From Paenibacillus sp. sptzw28 (GTDB taxonomy: Bacteria; Bacillota; Bacilli; Paenibacillales; Paenibacillaceae): 64,000 nucleotides of DNA. The stretch spans positions 5,313,501 through 5,377,500 of the forward strand of contig NZ_CP080545.1 in assembly GCF_019550795.1 (NCBI RefSeq). The letters run 5' to 3'. The notes beneath the pieces are model-generated. The model saw only the letters and a program-made list of their open reading frames with translations, was not told where the DNA came from and did not search any database. This document shows, one piece after another, positions 53,110 through 61,463 of the stretch. Each line of letters starts with the position of its first letter. The first letter of the stretch is position 1. The position numbers were made by a program, and so were the translations under genes.

Positions 53110-54405
53110 TTATTCCATAAGGTTCGGCAGCCACATCACAATGCCTGGAATATATGTGAGAATAAGCAGTACGACGCATAACACATAGAAGAACGGCATC
53201 ATCGCTCTGGTCGCTTGGGAGATCGAAATGTTCCCGATTGCCGCCCCGACGAACAGCACGGTTCCCACCGGAGGAGTCAGCAGGCCGATTCCAAGATTCA
53301 GCATAAGAATAATGCCGAAATGAACGGGATCCATGCCGATGGAAGTGACAACCGGCAGCAGGATAGGCGTCATAATCAGAATAAGCGGCGCCATGTCCAT
53401 TGGCGCTCCCAAGAGCAGCAGCAGAACATTAATAATGAGCAGAATGATGATTGGATTGTCCGATACGGCCAGCATCCAATCCGTTATCATCCCCGGCACC
53501 TGCAGGAAGGCCAGCACCCAGCTGAAAGCCGCCGAAGCGGAGATCAGGAATAAGACCATGGAAACCGTCCGGAATGTACGTTTCAGAATTACCCACATTC
53601 GGCTGACGGGAATATCCCGGTATACGAAGAATGTCAGGAAGAACGCGTACAAGCAAGCGATCGCTCCGCTCTCCGTTGCAGTGAACCATCCCGTGAAGAT
53701 GCCTCCGAGAATAATGACCGCTGTCAGCATAGACAGGAAGCCATCCAGAATAATACGGGGAACTTCCTTCCTCTTGACCCGCTCCCCCTTCTCATAACCG
53801 CGCTTCACCGCAAACACATAGCTTGTAGCCATCAGCGACAAACACAAGACGATACCCGGAACGATTCCGGCGAGAAACAGGCTTGTAATGGAAATCCCGC
53901 CGCCTGCCGCAAGCGAATACAGGACCAGGTTATGGCTCGGCGGAACGACGACTCCCTGAATCGCTGCTGATACGGTTACGCCGACGGAATAATCCGTGTC
54001 ATAGCCTTTCTTCTTCATTGACGGAATCATGATTGATCCGATGGAGGATACATCGGCAACGGCCGAACCCGAAATATTGCCGAAAAACATGCACGCGACA
54101 CAGTTTACCATAGCGAGTCCGCCGCGGATGCCTCCGACGATAAGCATAGCCAGGTTGATGAGCCGAAGCGCCATCTTCCCCTCGCTCATAATCTGTCCCG
54201 CCAGAATAAAGAACGGAATCGTCAGCAGCGAATAAGAGTTCATCCCTTGGACCATCGTCTGGCCAACCGTTGCCAGCGGAACCTTCAAATACAGCAGGGT
54301 AAGGATGGAAGATCCGGCTAATCCGAGCGATATCGGAAATCGAAGCAGCACGAAGAGAATGAAGCTGCAGGCTAGTATCCATATTGCAATTGTCGTATCC
54401 GCCAT
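53110..54405 (-). CDS. TRAP transporter large permease (DctM family)
   Basis: A 431-residue, about twelve-helix membrane protein that carries the ion-coupled transport channel. It has IPFFILAGQIMSEGKMALRLINLA, the conserved NCVACMFFGNISGSAVADVSSIGSIMIP segment (two pieces), VTVSAAIQGVVVPPSHNLVLYSLAAGG and the mirrored second half (GAPMDMAPLILIMTPILLPV, LGIGLLTPPVGTVLFVG). It starts right behind the DctQ stop and is translated from GGAGG located inside the end of dctQ. Confidence 0.95.
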   Translation of the reverse strand: MADTTIAIWILACSFILFVLLRFPISLGLAGSSILTLLYLKVPLATVGQTMVQGMNSYSLLTIPFFILAGQIMSEGKMALRLINLAMLIVGGIRGGLAMVNCVACMFFGNISGSAVADVSSIGSIMIPSMKKKGYDTDYSVGVTVSAAIQGVVVPPSHNLVLYSLAAGGGISITSLFLAGIVPGIVLCLSLMATSYVFAVKRGYEKGERVKRKEVPRIILDGFLSMLTAVIILGGIFTGWFTATESGAIACLYAFFLTFFVYRDIPVSRMWVILKRTFRTVSMVLFLISASAAFSWVLAFLQVPGMITDWMLAVSDNPIIILLIINVLLLLLGAPMDMAPLILIMTPILLPVVTSIGMDPVHFGIILMLNLGIGLLTPPVGTVLFVGAAIGNISISQATRAMMPFFYVLCVVLLILTYIPGIVMWLPNLME

Positions 54406-54903
54406 TTACTCGTGGCCTCCAATGCTTTTATGCCTGCGCGTGTCGATACCGGCAAACTGCAGAAACGAGTAGATGCACACCAATATGCCGGTAATGGGCA
54501 TGACAGCATAAAGGAGACTGTTGGGCAGCCCTGTAGCGGGCAGCTCCGACTCGTGCATGATTTTGGTGAAGCTCCAGCCGTAATAGATCAAGTAGACGCC
54601 GAATGCGAAGATGGCCGCATAAATGATTTTGTCGAGTACAAGGTTGAACGGCCCCGGCAGCTTGGCGGTGAACGTATCAATACCCATATGCAGCTTCTCC
54701 CGGAAGCCGAATGCGATTCCAAGAAACGAGAACCATACCATCAGCAGCATGGTGATTTCCTCCGACCCGTGAAAGACGTAGCTGAATACTTTCCGCGTGA
54801 AAACCTGCACCGTAACGATGATAATCATCGCCAACAGTCCGATTAAGGTCGCCGTTTCAAGGAAGGAATCAATGGCTAGGACAACCTTTTTAAGCGTTTT
54901 CAT
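54406..54903 (-). CDS. TRAP transporter small permease (DctQ family)
   Basis: 165 residues with four transmembrane helices (ATLIGLLAMIIIVTVQVFTRKVFSY, EEITMLLMVWFSFLGIAFGFRE, VLDKIIYAAIFAFGVYLIYYG, SLLYAVMPITGILVCIYSFLQ). The EE-x-x-x-x-L-x-V-W-x-x-x-LG core is the DctQ signature. The ATG at 54903 is 9 nt behind AAAGGAGG; the long upstream frame is not coding. It is the first gene of the operon dctQ-dctM-dctP-yesM-yesN-like, 172 nt from the divergent cupin gene. Confidence 0.9.
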   Translation of the reverse strand: MKTLKKVVLAIDSFLETATLIGLLAMIIIVTVQVFTRKVFSYVFHGSEEITMLLMVWFSFLGIAFGFREKLHMGIDTFTAKLPGPFNLVLDKIIYAAIFAFGVYLIYYGWSFTKIMHESELPATGLPNSLLYAVMPITGILVCIYSFLQFAGIDTRRHKSIGGHE

Positions 54904-55075
54904 TTTTTTAGTCCTCCTTTGCGATAAAGCTTTCCGTGTTGTCATTGTATCGCCGATGCCGGACTGAACGTCCGCCAGTGATTTTATGTTTTTTTGTGTT
55001 TTCTTTAGGAGTTTTGAGATAGGACGGATTTTTACGGGAAGGTGAGTTAAAATGCCGTTAGAGGAGGAGATAAGG

Positions 55076-55393
55076 ATGAGTAATTTGGGTGTATGGGAAA
55101 ATGCCGAACCGGGTGTCCGACGGTGCATTAAACAAGCCGTAGGGACGTTAATGATGATGGAAGTGCATTTTGAACCGGGGGCCGAGGGGTATGAGCACTG
55201 CCATGTTCATGAACAGATGAGTTACTGCATGAAGGGGAAAATCGCTTTCCGCATCGAGGGCGTGGAGACGGTGCTGCAGGAGGGTGACACCATCTATATT
55301 CCAAGCGGGGCCAAGCACGGCGTGACCGCGCTCGAAAGCTCGGCCCTGCTGGATGTATTTACGCCCGTGAGGGAAGATTTACTGAAACGGTAA
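55076..55393 (+). CDS. KdgF-like cupin protein
   Basis: A 105-residue single-domain cupin. Metal ligands are visible in GYEHCHVHEQMSYCMKGK (His, His, Gln/Glu pattern) and PSGAKHGVTAL (His). Size and motifs match KdgF, the enzyme that linearises 4,5-unsaturated galacturonate released by pectate or alginate lyases. GAGGAGGAG precedes the chosen ATG. It is divergent from a TRAP importer and near a pectate lyase gene, which supports this role. A generic cupin of other function cannot be excluded. Confidence 0.75.
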   Translation: MSNLGVWENAEPGVRRCIKQAVGTLMMMEVHFEPGAEGYEHCHVHEQMSYCMKGKIAFRIEGVETVLQEGDTIYIPSGAKHGVTALESSALLDVFTPVREDLLKR

Positions 55394-55446
55394 TATCGCG
55401 CTGCTGAGGTTGCTTCCGCTTTTACCACATCATTTCCTTTGACAGG

Positions 55447-55701
55447 TCATTTAATGTCCAAGCCTAAAACTAATGCTCTCTTTAGAGCGTCTTCAGAAAA
55501 TTTAGCTTTCTTATATTTTTTTTCAAACTCTTCTTTCGTTAGCGGAACCCAGCGAAAATCTTTATTTTGGTAAATCCAAGTTTTCATGCCCCAATCGACA
55601 TGAATCGTCCTGCTGGCAACCTTTGTAACCTGACCGATTTCAGTAACAACATTCGTAGAACCGAACGTCTTAACACAATATTTACTAAGAATATCTTTCA
55701 T
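55447..55701 (-). CDS. Hypothetical small protein
   Basis: 84 residues from an ATG at 55701, 7 nt behind GGAG (MKDILSKYCVKTFGST). It is predicted soluble with a beta-rich middle (VTEIGQVTKVASRTIHVDWGMKTWIY) and a Lys-rich helical end (LTKEEFEKKYKKAKFSEDALKRAL). No family recognised. Codon use is more AT-rich than its neighbours, hinting at separate origin. It lies alone between the cupin and znu genes. Confidence 0.55.
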   Translation of the reverse strand: MKDILSKYCVKTFGSTNVVTEIGQVTKVASRTIHVDWGMKTWIYQNKDFRWVPLTKEEFEKKYKKAKFSEDALKRALVLGLDIK

Positions 55702-55815
55702 AAAATGTCTCCATCCCCATCGCACCAGATTGTTTAACATGTATTCGGTAAGAGCTTGCTGAAATACCGAACATAGCCTATTGTTCGTTCCTTTCCTATC
55801 TTAACACATTCATCG

Positions 55816-55841
55816 AGCGTCTTTCTTCAGGCGCTTTTTTT
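55816..55841 (+). terminator. Hairpin with T-run upstream of the znu promoter
   Basis: AGCGTC / GGCGCT stem (one G-T) with an eight-base loop followed by seven T residues. No plus-strand gene ends nearby except the cupin 420 nt away, so it may stop readthrough from that gene. Confidence 0.5.
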
Positions 55842-55886
55842 CGTTTCTCTTAACGTGACAGTAACAAACTTGACACAGTTACAATC

Positions 55887-55915
55887 TTGACAGGTCTAAT
55901 GATAAGGACTACCAT
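55887..55915 (+). promoter_or_regulatory. Probable znuA promoter
   Basis: TTGACA at 55887-55892, 17-nt spacer, TACCAT at 55910-55915. Another TTGACA at 55870-55875 has no well-placed -10. The Zur-type box begins 8 nt downstream, covering the transcription start. Confidence 0.5.
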
Positions 55916-55922
55916 TAATTCA

Positions 55923-55937
55923 TCGTAATTATTACGA
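55923..55937. promoter_or_regulatory. Zur-type operator
   Basis: TCGTAAT-T-ATTACGA, a perfect 7-1-7 inverted repeat identical in form to the Bacillus Zur box. Located 37 nt before znuA and over the predicted start of transcription, so zinc-loaded Zur should repress the importer. Confidence 0.85.
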
Positions 55938-55973
55938 ACTTCATACTAGAGATTGTATACTGGAGGAGAAGAA

Positions 55974-56906
55974 ATGGGAGTACAAACAACGATGCTGCGC
56001 TCAAAAATAAGACTGTCTTGCTTCGCTGCACTCATGGCTCTTGCCCTGCTTCTATCGGGCTGCGGCTCTGCGGTGACGAAAACAAATGCGGCTGGCAGTT
56101 CTCCAACCGGGAAAATCAAAATCGTCGCAGCGGAAAATTTTCTTGGTGAAGTGGCTTCTGCCGTAGGCGGCGACAGCGTAGAGGTTACCTCAGTGATTAC
56201 GAATCCCAATGCCGATCCTCACGACTTCGAGCCGACTGCGCAAACTTCCAAAGAAGTAAGCGACGCACAAGTAATCGTGTACGTCGGTATCGGCTACGAC
56301 GAATGGATGAATAAACTGGTAACGGCCAATTCGTCACCTAAGACTGTCATCAACCTGGGCGAAGGATTGCTTGGTAAAAAGGATGGGGACAACCCGCATG
56401 TCTGGTACATCCCTGAATCCATGCCGAAGCTGGCGGATGCGCTCGCGGGTGGGCTCGGCAAAATTGATCCCTCACAGGCTGACGCCTTTAAGAAACGCGC
56501 ACAAGAATATAAAAACAGCCTCGCGCCTCTTATGGATCTTGTCGCTAAGCTGAAGCAGGCTTCTCCCGTGGATATTGCCGTCTCCGAGCCGGTCTTTGAT
56601 TACATGGCCGCCGCTCTTAATCTGAATGTTATTGACCCTGGATTTGCCAAAGCGATTGAAGAGGAAGCAGACCCTGCCCCTGGAGATGTCGCCGCGCTTC
56701 AAGATGCTTTGAAAGAAAAGAAAGTGAAGCTGTTCGTGCAAAATACGCAAGCCGAAAGTCCGACGGTAGCAACAATTGTCGATGCTGCAAACGCCAATCA
56801 AGTGCCTGTCGTACAAGTTACGGAAACGGAGCCTCAGGGAAAAGACTACTTGAAATGGATGACGGACCAGTTAACTGAAGTTCAGCACGCTCTTGGCATT
56901 AAATAA
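55974..56906 (+). CDS. znuA: Zinc ABC transporter substrate-binding lipoprotein
   Basis: 310 residues. The ATG at 55974 lies behind TGGAGGAG. Signal peptide with lipobox (LALLLSGCGSA), then the cluster A-I metal-binding fold: IKIVAAENFLGEVASAVGG, NPNADPHDFEPTAQTSKEVSDAQV with the first ligand His, GDNPHVWYIPESMPKLADAL with the second His, and VFVQNTQAES-like segment read as KLFVQNTQAES. The usual His-rich loop of ZnuA is absent. It binds zinc, or possibly manganese, outside the cell; the Zur box argues for zinc. Confidence 0.92.
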   Translation: MGVQTTMLRSKIRLSCFAALMALALLLSGCGSAVTKTNAAGSSPTGKIKIVAAENFLGEVASAVGGDSVEVTSVITNPNADPHDFEPTAQTSKEVSDAQVIVYVGIGYDEWMNKLVTANSSPKTVINLGEGLLGKKDGDNPHVWYIPESMPKLADALAGGLGKIDPSQADAFKKRAQEYKNSLAPLMDLVAKLKQASPVDIAVSEPVFDYMAAALNLNVIDPGFAKAIEEEADPAPGDVAALQDALKEKKVKLFVQNTQAESPTVATIVDAANANQVPVVQVTETEPQGKDYLKWMTDQLTEVQHALGIK

Positions 56907-56935
56907 GTTATCAATAAACATACCAATCGGAACTT

Positions 56936-56968
56936 CTCTCTTTAAGGCTTAAAGGGAGAGTTTCTTTT
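56936..56968 (+). terminator. Intercistronic hairpin between znuA and znuC
   Basis: CTCTCTTTAA / TTAAAGGGAG stem (one G-T) with GGC loop, followed by AGTTTCTTTTCTTTT. Likely partial terminator giving more ZnuA than ZnuCB. Confidence 0.7.
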
Positions 56969-57032
56969 CTTTTCCGGGATCATGTTAATATAAGAGAAGC
57001 CGTATCATCATGAGCAGGAAGGAAGATTCATC

Positions 57033-57833
57033 ATGGGGTGTGAATTGGCGGTACAGGATGTCAGTGTTCATCTGAACGGCAAATCGATTTTGAATCATAT
57101 TTCGTTCTCAATCAAACAAGGGCAGTTTATGGGAATTATCGGACCGAACGGCGCCGGCAAAACGACTCTGTTTCGGGTACTGTTAGGCATGCTTGAGCCG
57201 ACTAAAGGTCTGATCTCATTCCAAGATGAGGAACATCAACCGGTGCCGTCTTCGGCAATCGGTTATGTTCCCCAATCCCGGCAAATCGACCCGGAAATTC
57301 CGATGACGGCGGAAGACTTTATCAGTCTCGGTCTCCCCCATCGGTACCGGTTCTGGTCGACGCCCAAGGACCGCGAAGCCATATCGGAAGCGCTCCGGCT
57401 TACCGATGCCTTTCATTTGGCCAAGCAGCCTCTCGGCAAATTGTCCGGTGGTGAACGGCAGCGTATTTTTTTGGCCCAGGCGCTTGTTCGGAAATCGAAA
57501 ATTTTGCTGCTGGACGAGCCGACCTCCAATCTGGATCCCGGAGCGCAGGAGCAGATGGCTTCGGTAGTCGGCCGCATCTGCCGCGAACAAAATGTCAGCG
57601 TGCTGTTTATCAGCCACGATATTAACCTGATCGCCAGATATGCCGACCGCATTTTATATTTGACTCGCGGGCATTATGCACAAGGAACTGTAGAAGAGGT
57701 CATGAAGACGGACGTGCTCAGTCGACTGTACGGAAACCCTGTGGAAGTGATGAAGGTTGATTCAAGACTGGTCGTTCTTTCTTCGGGCAAAGAAGGCGCG
57801 GCGCCGATTTGTTATCACGGTGAGGCAGAGTAA
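57033..57833 (+). CDS. znuC: Zinc ABC transporter ATPase
   Basis: A 266-residue ABC ATPase of the metal-chelate group. It has Walker A GPNGAGKTTLFR, Q-loop IGYVPQSRQIDPEIPMTAEDFI, signature KLSGGERQRIFLAQAL, Walker B ILLLDEPTSNLD and the switch His in VLFISHDINLIARYADRI. AAGGAAG lies before the ATG. It powers ZnuB and sits 32 nt before it. Confidence 0.93.
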   Translation: MGCELAVQDVSVHLNGKSILNHISFSIKQGQFMGIIGPNGAGKTTLFRVLLGMLEPTKGLISFQDEEHQPVPSSAIGYVPQSRQIDPEIPMTAEDFISLGLPHRYRFWSTPKDREAISEALRLTDAFHLAKQPLGKLSGGERQRIFLAQALVRKSKILLLDEPTSNLDPGAQEQMASVVGRICREQNVSVLFISHDINLIARYADRILYLTRGHYAQGTVEEVMKTDVLSRLYGNPVEVMKVDSRLVVLSSGKEGAAPICYHGEAE

Positions 57834-57865
57834 TCAAGCAGCATGACCTAAGGAGGTTTCATTTT

Positions 57866-58717
57866 ATGTTTCATTATGACTTCATGCGGCATGCTTTCGA
57901 GGCAGGCACGCTTGTCGCCGTCATGTGCGGAGTCATCGGCGTCTTCGTCATTGCCCGAAACTTGTCGTTCATCGCCCATACATTCTCGCACATCGGATTT
58001 TCCGGGGCGGCGTTTGCCGTTTATATGGGATGGAACCCGCTTTCCGGTTTATTGATGTTCACCGTATCCAGCGCGCTTGCGATAGGGCGAATGGGCATTA
58101 AAGTCTTTCGTAGAGATGTATCGATCAGTGTCGTATTGAGTATATTTTTAGGCTTTGGGCTTCTCTTTCTCTCCTTATCCAGCAGGCAAGCGAACACAAT
58201 GTTCTCCATCCTCTTCGGCAGCGTCGTCGGGATTAGCACGCAGGATGTGTGGGAGCTGACCTCGCTATCTTTCGTTGTGATGCTGGTGCTGGCCGCAGGT
58301 TACCGGATGCTGAAATTCGATTCTTTCGATCCTCTTGGCGCTCAAGCGGCTGGCCTGCCAATCCGGTTCATATCCATCGGGTTTCTGCTGCTCTTGTCCG
58401 TAGCGGTGGCGGAAGCGATACAAATCGTCGGAGCTCTTCTGGTTTTTACCCTCATGACGACGCCTGCCGCCACTGCGCGATATTTGACTCAATCGGTTGC
58501 CAAAATGGTCTTTTGTTCCGCAGGGCTCGCGGTATTAGGGGTTTGGCTCGGACTTACGCTCGGGTATTATACCAATGCGCCGGTCAGTTTCTTCATTACC
58601 GCCCTGGAAGGCATCTTTTATTTCGCAGCTTTGGGCTGGTATTCCTTTAGAGAGAAGAAGGAGGCGAAAGACGCTGCCCCTGTCCCTTCGAATGCCCCCG
58701 AAACCGTGAACCAATAA
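57866..58717 (+). CDS. znuB: Zinc ABC transporter permease
   Basis: A 283-residue ABC-3 family permease with about eight helices. The start MFHYDFMRHAFEAGTLVAVMCGVIGVFVIARN is followed by the family's FIAHTFSHIGFSGAAFAVYMG. It also has FSILFGSVVGISTQDV and the late VGALLVFTLMTTPAATARYL. AAGGAGGT precedes the ATG. It forms the zinc channel with ZnuC and ZnuA. Confidence 0.93.
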   Translation: MFHYDFMRHAFEAGTLVAVMCGVIGVFVIARNLSFIAHTFSHIGFSGAAFAVYMGWNPLSGLLMFTVSSALAIGRMGIKVFRRDVSISVVLSIFLGFGLLFLSLSSRQANTMFSILFGSVVGISTQDVWELTSLSFVVMLVLAAGYRMLKFDSFDPLGAQAAGLPIRFISIGFLLLLSVAVAEAIQIVGALLVFTLMTTPAATARYLTQSVAKMVFCSAGLAVLGVWLGLTLGYYTNAPVSFFITALEGIFYFAALGWYSFREKKEAKDAAPVPSNAPETVNQ

Positions 58718-58790
58718 TTTGGGTGCCGCTCCCGGGCTCAGAGGTGGACACCAAATCGAGGTGATACCGGGAACCGCTCATGTACATGAA

Positions 58791-58834
58791 AAAACCGCTT
58801 GTTGTCACGTAATTTCATGACAATAAGCGGTTTT
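58791..58834. terminator. Bidirectional terminator between znuB and tcyC
   Basis: Interrupted dyad AAAACCGCTT-TTGTCA / TGACAA-AAGCGGTTTT with one mismatch bulge. TTTT on the plus strand and six T residues on the minus strand (complement of 58789-58794). Confidence 0.8.
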
Positions 58835-59598
58835 CACTCATTTACCCCCACGACCGATTCATTCAGCCGCGACAGAAACAGGCGGGTACGTTCCTGGCTT
58901 GGCCGTTCCAGCACTTGCTCCGGCGGCCCTTGCTCAACGATCAGACCATTGTCCATGAAGACGATCCGGTCCGCCACTTGACTGGCAAATTTCATCTCGT
59001 GGGTAACGATAGCCATCGTCATCCCTTCACTTGCCAGCTCCTTGATGACCTTCAGAACCTCTCCGACCAATTCGGGGTCGAGCGCCGACGTTGGTTCATC
59101 GAAGAGCAGCAGCGTAGGATCGATACCCATCGCGCGGGCAATGCCGACCCGCTGCTGCTGTCCGCCCGACAGTTCATGCGGATAGGAGTCGGCCTTTTCC
59201 TCCAAACCAACCTTACGCAGAAGCTCCATCGACCGGGTTTGCGCCTCGTCCTTAGCCTTCTTCTGCACGACTACCTGCGCCTCCATCACGTTCTGCAGCG
59301 CTGTCCGGTGCGGGAAGAGATTATAAGATTGGAACACCATGCCGGTCTGCCTGCGAAAAGCCAGTATTTCCGCCGTATTCGGTTTGGTTTGAGGGCTGAA
59401 CGTGAGGCTGGAGCTTCCGATGGCAAGAGTACCTTCAGTCGGCATCTCCAGCAGATTTATGCTTCGGAGCAGGGTCGTTTTCCCGGAGCCGGAAGGGCCG
59501 ATAATGACGAGAACTTGTCCCTTCTCAATAGCAAGGTCAATGCCGCGAAGCACCTCATGCTTCCCGAAGCTTAATTTCAGATTTGAAATTTGAATCAT
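58834..59598 (-). CDS. tcyC: Polar amino acid (cystine) ABC transporter ATPase
   Basis: 254 residues. Walker [20 protein letters not shown]-loop [23 protein letters not shown], signature [16 protein letters not shown], Walker [20 protein letters not shown] and switch His in [21 protein letters not shown]. This is the GlnQ/TcyC type. It ends in the shared terminator with znuB and follows the permease gene after 18 nt. Substrate assignment rests on the TcyA-like binding protein. Confidence 0.88.
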   Translation of the reverse strand: MIQISNLKLSFGKHEVLRGIDLAIEKGQVLVIIGPSGSGKTTLLRSINLLEMPTEGTLAIGSSSLTFSPQTKPNTAEILAFRRQTGMVFQSYNLFPHRTALQNVMEAQVVVQKKAKDEAQTRSMELLRKVGLEEKADSYPHELSGGQQQRVGIARAMGIDPTLLLFDEPTSALDPELVGEVLKVIKELASEGMTMAIVTHEMKFASQVADRIVFMDNGLIVEQGPPEQVLERPSQERTRLFLSRLNESVVGVNE

Positions 59599-59616
59599 AG
59601 GATTCTCCTTTGTCCC

Positions 59617-60294
59617 CTACCTGGCGGAATATCTTTCAAACCGCTTCTCGAGCCGCCGCTGCAAGGCTGAGAGGACAGTGCTGAATATCAAATAGATTAA
59701 TGCCGCTTCACAGTACAACAACATCGGTTCATAGTAGTACGCTGTGATTTGCTGGGCTTTTTGGAACATCTCCGGCATCGTTATGGCCGCCGCAAGCGAT
59801 GTGTCCTTTAACAGGCTGATAAATGAGTTTCCCAGCGGAGGGACGGAAACACGCGCCGCTTGCGGCAAAATAACCCGGCGCAGCGCCTGCGAGCGGGTCA
59901 TGCCGACGGAATAGGCTGCCTCCCACTGACCTTTACCTATCGAGACAATCGCCGCGCGAATAATTTCGGAGCCGTAAGCTCCTACACTGATCGAGAATCC
60001 GATAACCGCCGCGGGAAAGGCATCAATAACGACACCGATGCTCGGCAGCCCATAGAAGATAATGAATAATTGCACCAGAAGCGGCGTACCCCGAATGACC
60101 CAGACATAGAATCTGGCGGTTTCTACGAGAATCCTTAAGCTGGAAAGCCGGGCAAGCGCAGTTAGAAAGGCCAGCGCAAACCCAAGCACGAAAGAAATCA
60201 GCGTAAGCGGAATCGTAAAAGCTACCCCTGCCTTAAGCAGGGGTAGAAAGGATTCGATAAAGATGTGAATTAGTCTTTCCGTTCTATCGCTCAT
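59617..60294 (-). CDS. tcyB: Polar amino acid (cystine) ABC transporter permease
   Basis: 225 residues, HisM/GlnP type, about five helices. LLKAGVAFTIPLTLISFVLGFALAFLTAL opens the protein, RGTPLLVQLFIIFYGLP is the conserved loop, and the EAA motif reads QWEAAYSVGMTRSQALRRVILPQAARVSVPPLGNSFI (cytoplasmic contact with TcyC). A single permease suggests it forms a homodimer. Confidence 0.88.
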   Translation of the reverse strand: MSDRTERLIHIFIESFLPLLKAGVAFTIPLTLISFVLGFALAFLTALARLSSLRILVETARFYVWVIRGTPLLVQLFIIFYGLPSIGVVIDAFPAAVIGFSISVGAYGSEIIRAAIVSIGKGQWEAAYSVGMTRSQALRRVILPQAARVSVPPLGNSFISLLKDTSLAAAITMPEMFQKAQQITAYYYEPMLLYCEAALIYLIFSTVLSALQRRLEKRFERYSAR

Positions 60295-60314
60295 AAGTAG
60301 CTACCTTTGCCTGA

Positions 60315-61166
60315 TTACTTCGAAACGTCTGCACCGAAGTATTTCTGTGAGATTTTCAAATAAGTTCCATCGGCTTTCATCTCGGCCAGCGCCTTGTTGA
60401 TGGCATCCACTAACTCAGGATTGCCCTTGTTGATCAAGACAGCGCTTGGAGTAGCTACATCCGTCTCGGCAGCAACCTTGATCTTGGCATCCGGTCTTTG
60501 TTTTTTGAAATCCAGGTAGGAAAGTCCGTCGTTGACTGTCGCATCGATCCGTTTGGACAGAAGCAGATCGATCGCCTGGTTGAAACCGTCGGTCTGAACA
60601 ATCGTCGCTCCGTTTTCTCTGGCAATATCCGACAAGTTGCTCGTTAAGGACTGGCCTGCCTTTTTCCCCTTAAGATCGGACAGTTTTTTAATATCCGTAT
60701 TATCTTCATTAACGATTAGAACAGCTTTCGAAACGATGTAAGGGTCGGAGAAATCATATTTCACTTTCCGGTCCTCTTTAATGGACACTTCGTTGATGAC
60801 AACATCGAACCGTTTGGAATCCAGTCCTGCAAACATGCCGTCCCACTTCGTTTCAATAAATTCCGGCTCAACGCCCATATGTTTGGCAATTTCCTGCGCG
60901 ATTTCCACATCGAAGCCGGTAAGCTTGCCGTCTTTATCGTGGTAAGTGAACGGTGCGTACGTGCCTTCCGTGCCGATGCGGATCTTGCCGCTCACTTTAA
61001 TCGTTTCGAGCAGATTCTTGGCTGCCGGTTGCTGCGTATCGGTTTGACCCGTGTTCGCCTGACCCGAACCGGCTCCTTTGTTGTCGGCGGTTTTTTGGCC
61101 GCACGCCGAAAGAACAAGCGAAGCAACCATAATAAGTATTGCCACTGTAATCCAAGATTTTCTCAT
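60315..61166 (-). CDS. tcyA: Cystine-binding lipoprotein (TcyA-like)
   Basis: 283 residues. Signal peptide with lipobox (MVASLVLSACGQ) and a Gly/Thr/Gln linker. The SBP_bac_3 domain contains IRIGTEGTYAPFTYHDKDGKLTGFDVEI, WDGMFAGLDSKRFDVVINEV, DFSDPYIVSKAVLIV, GKKAGQSLTSNLSDIA and the C-terminal KADGTYLKISQKYFGADVSK. The GTEGTYxPFTYHDKD and WFG/YFGxDVSK ends are those of Bacillus TcyA. The ATG at 61166 follows GGGG by 8 nt. A dyad at 61349-61380 lies upstream. Confidence 0.88.
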   Translation of the reverse strand: MRKSWITVAILIMVASLVLSACGQKTADNKGAGSGQANTGQTDTQQPAAKNLLETIKVSGKIRIGTEGTYAPFTYHDKDGKLTGFDVEIAQEIAKHMGVEPEFIETKWDGMFAGLDSKRFDVVINEVSIKEDRKVKYDFSDPYIVSKAVLIVNEDNTDIKKLSDLKGKKAGQSLTSNLSDIARENGATIVQTDGFNQAIDLLLSKRIDATVNDGLSYLDFKKQRPDAKIKVAAETDVATPSAVLINKGNPELVDAINKALAEMKADGTYLKISQKYFGADVSK

Positions 61167-61348
61167 TTTCTGTTCCCCACTCCATATTTTTTCTGTTATT
61201 TTCCCCGTAAACATTGTTACCATCCATTATATGGATCGAAACGCGCTTATCACCTGAGATAATCCGACACTCACAGTTTAAGGCGCCCGGGCTTTAAGTA
61301 AAACGTAATACCGATTCAATCATTTGTTGCATTGGCTAGTCAATATCT

Positions 61349-61380
61349 TATCCGATATATTCAATAGGATTTATCGGATA
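61349..61380. promoter_or_regulatory. Perfect inverted repeat upstream of tcyA
   Basis: TATCCGATA (61349-61357) and TATCGGATA (61372-61380), 9-bp arms with a 14-nt spacer, about 185 nt upstream of tcyA and 84 nt past the aldehyde dehydrogenase stop. Looks like an operator for a dimeric regulator; the identity is unknown and it does not clearly match the CymR consensus. It is the only notable content of 61167-61463. Confidence 0.5.
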
Positions 61381-61463
61381 TAAATTTAAAGGAAAGCATA
61401 AGTACCCGTAACGATTCGTTTCATCGCTCCCGGTTCTTATGCTTGTTCTGCACCCAGTTCACA

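Noticed and set aside
54904..55128. N-terminal extension of the DctQ gene
   Set aside because: It overlaps the divergent cupin gene and its promoter region; a strong AAAGGAGG supports the ATG at 54903.
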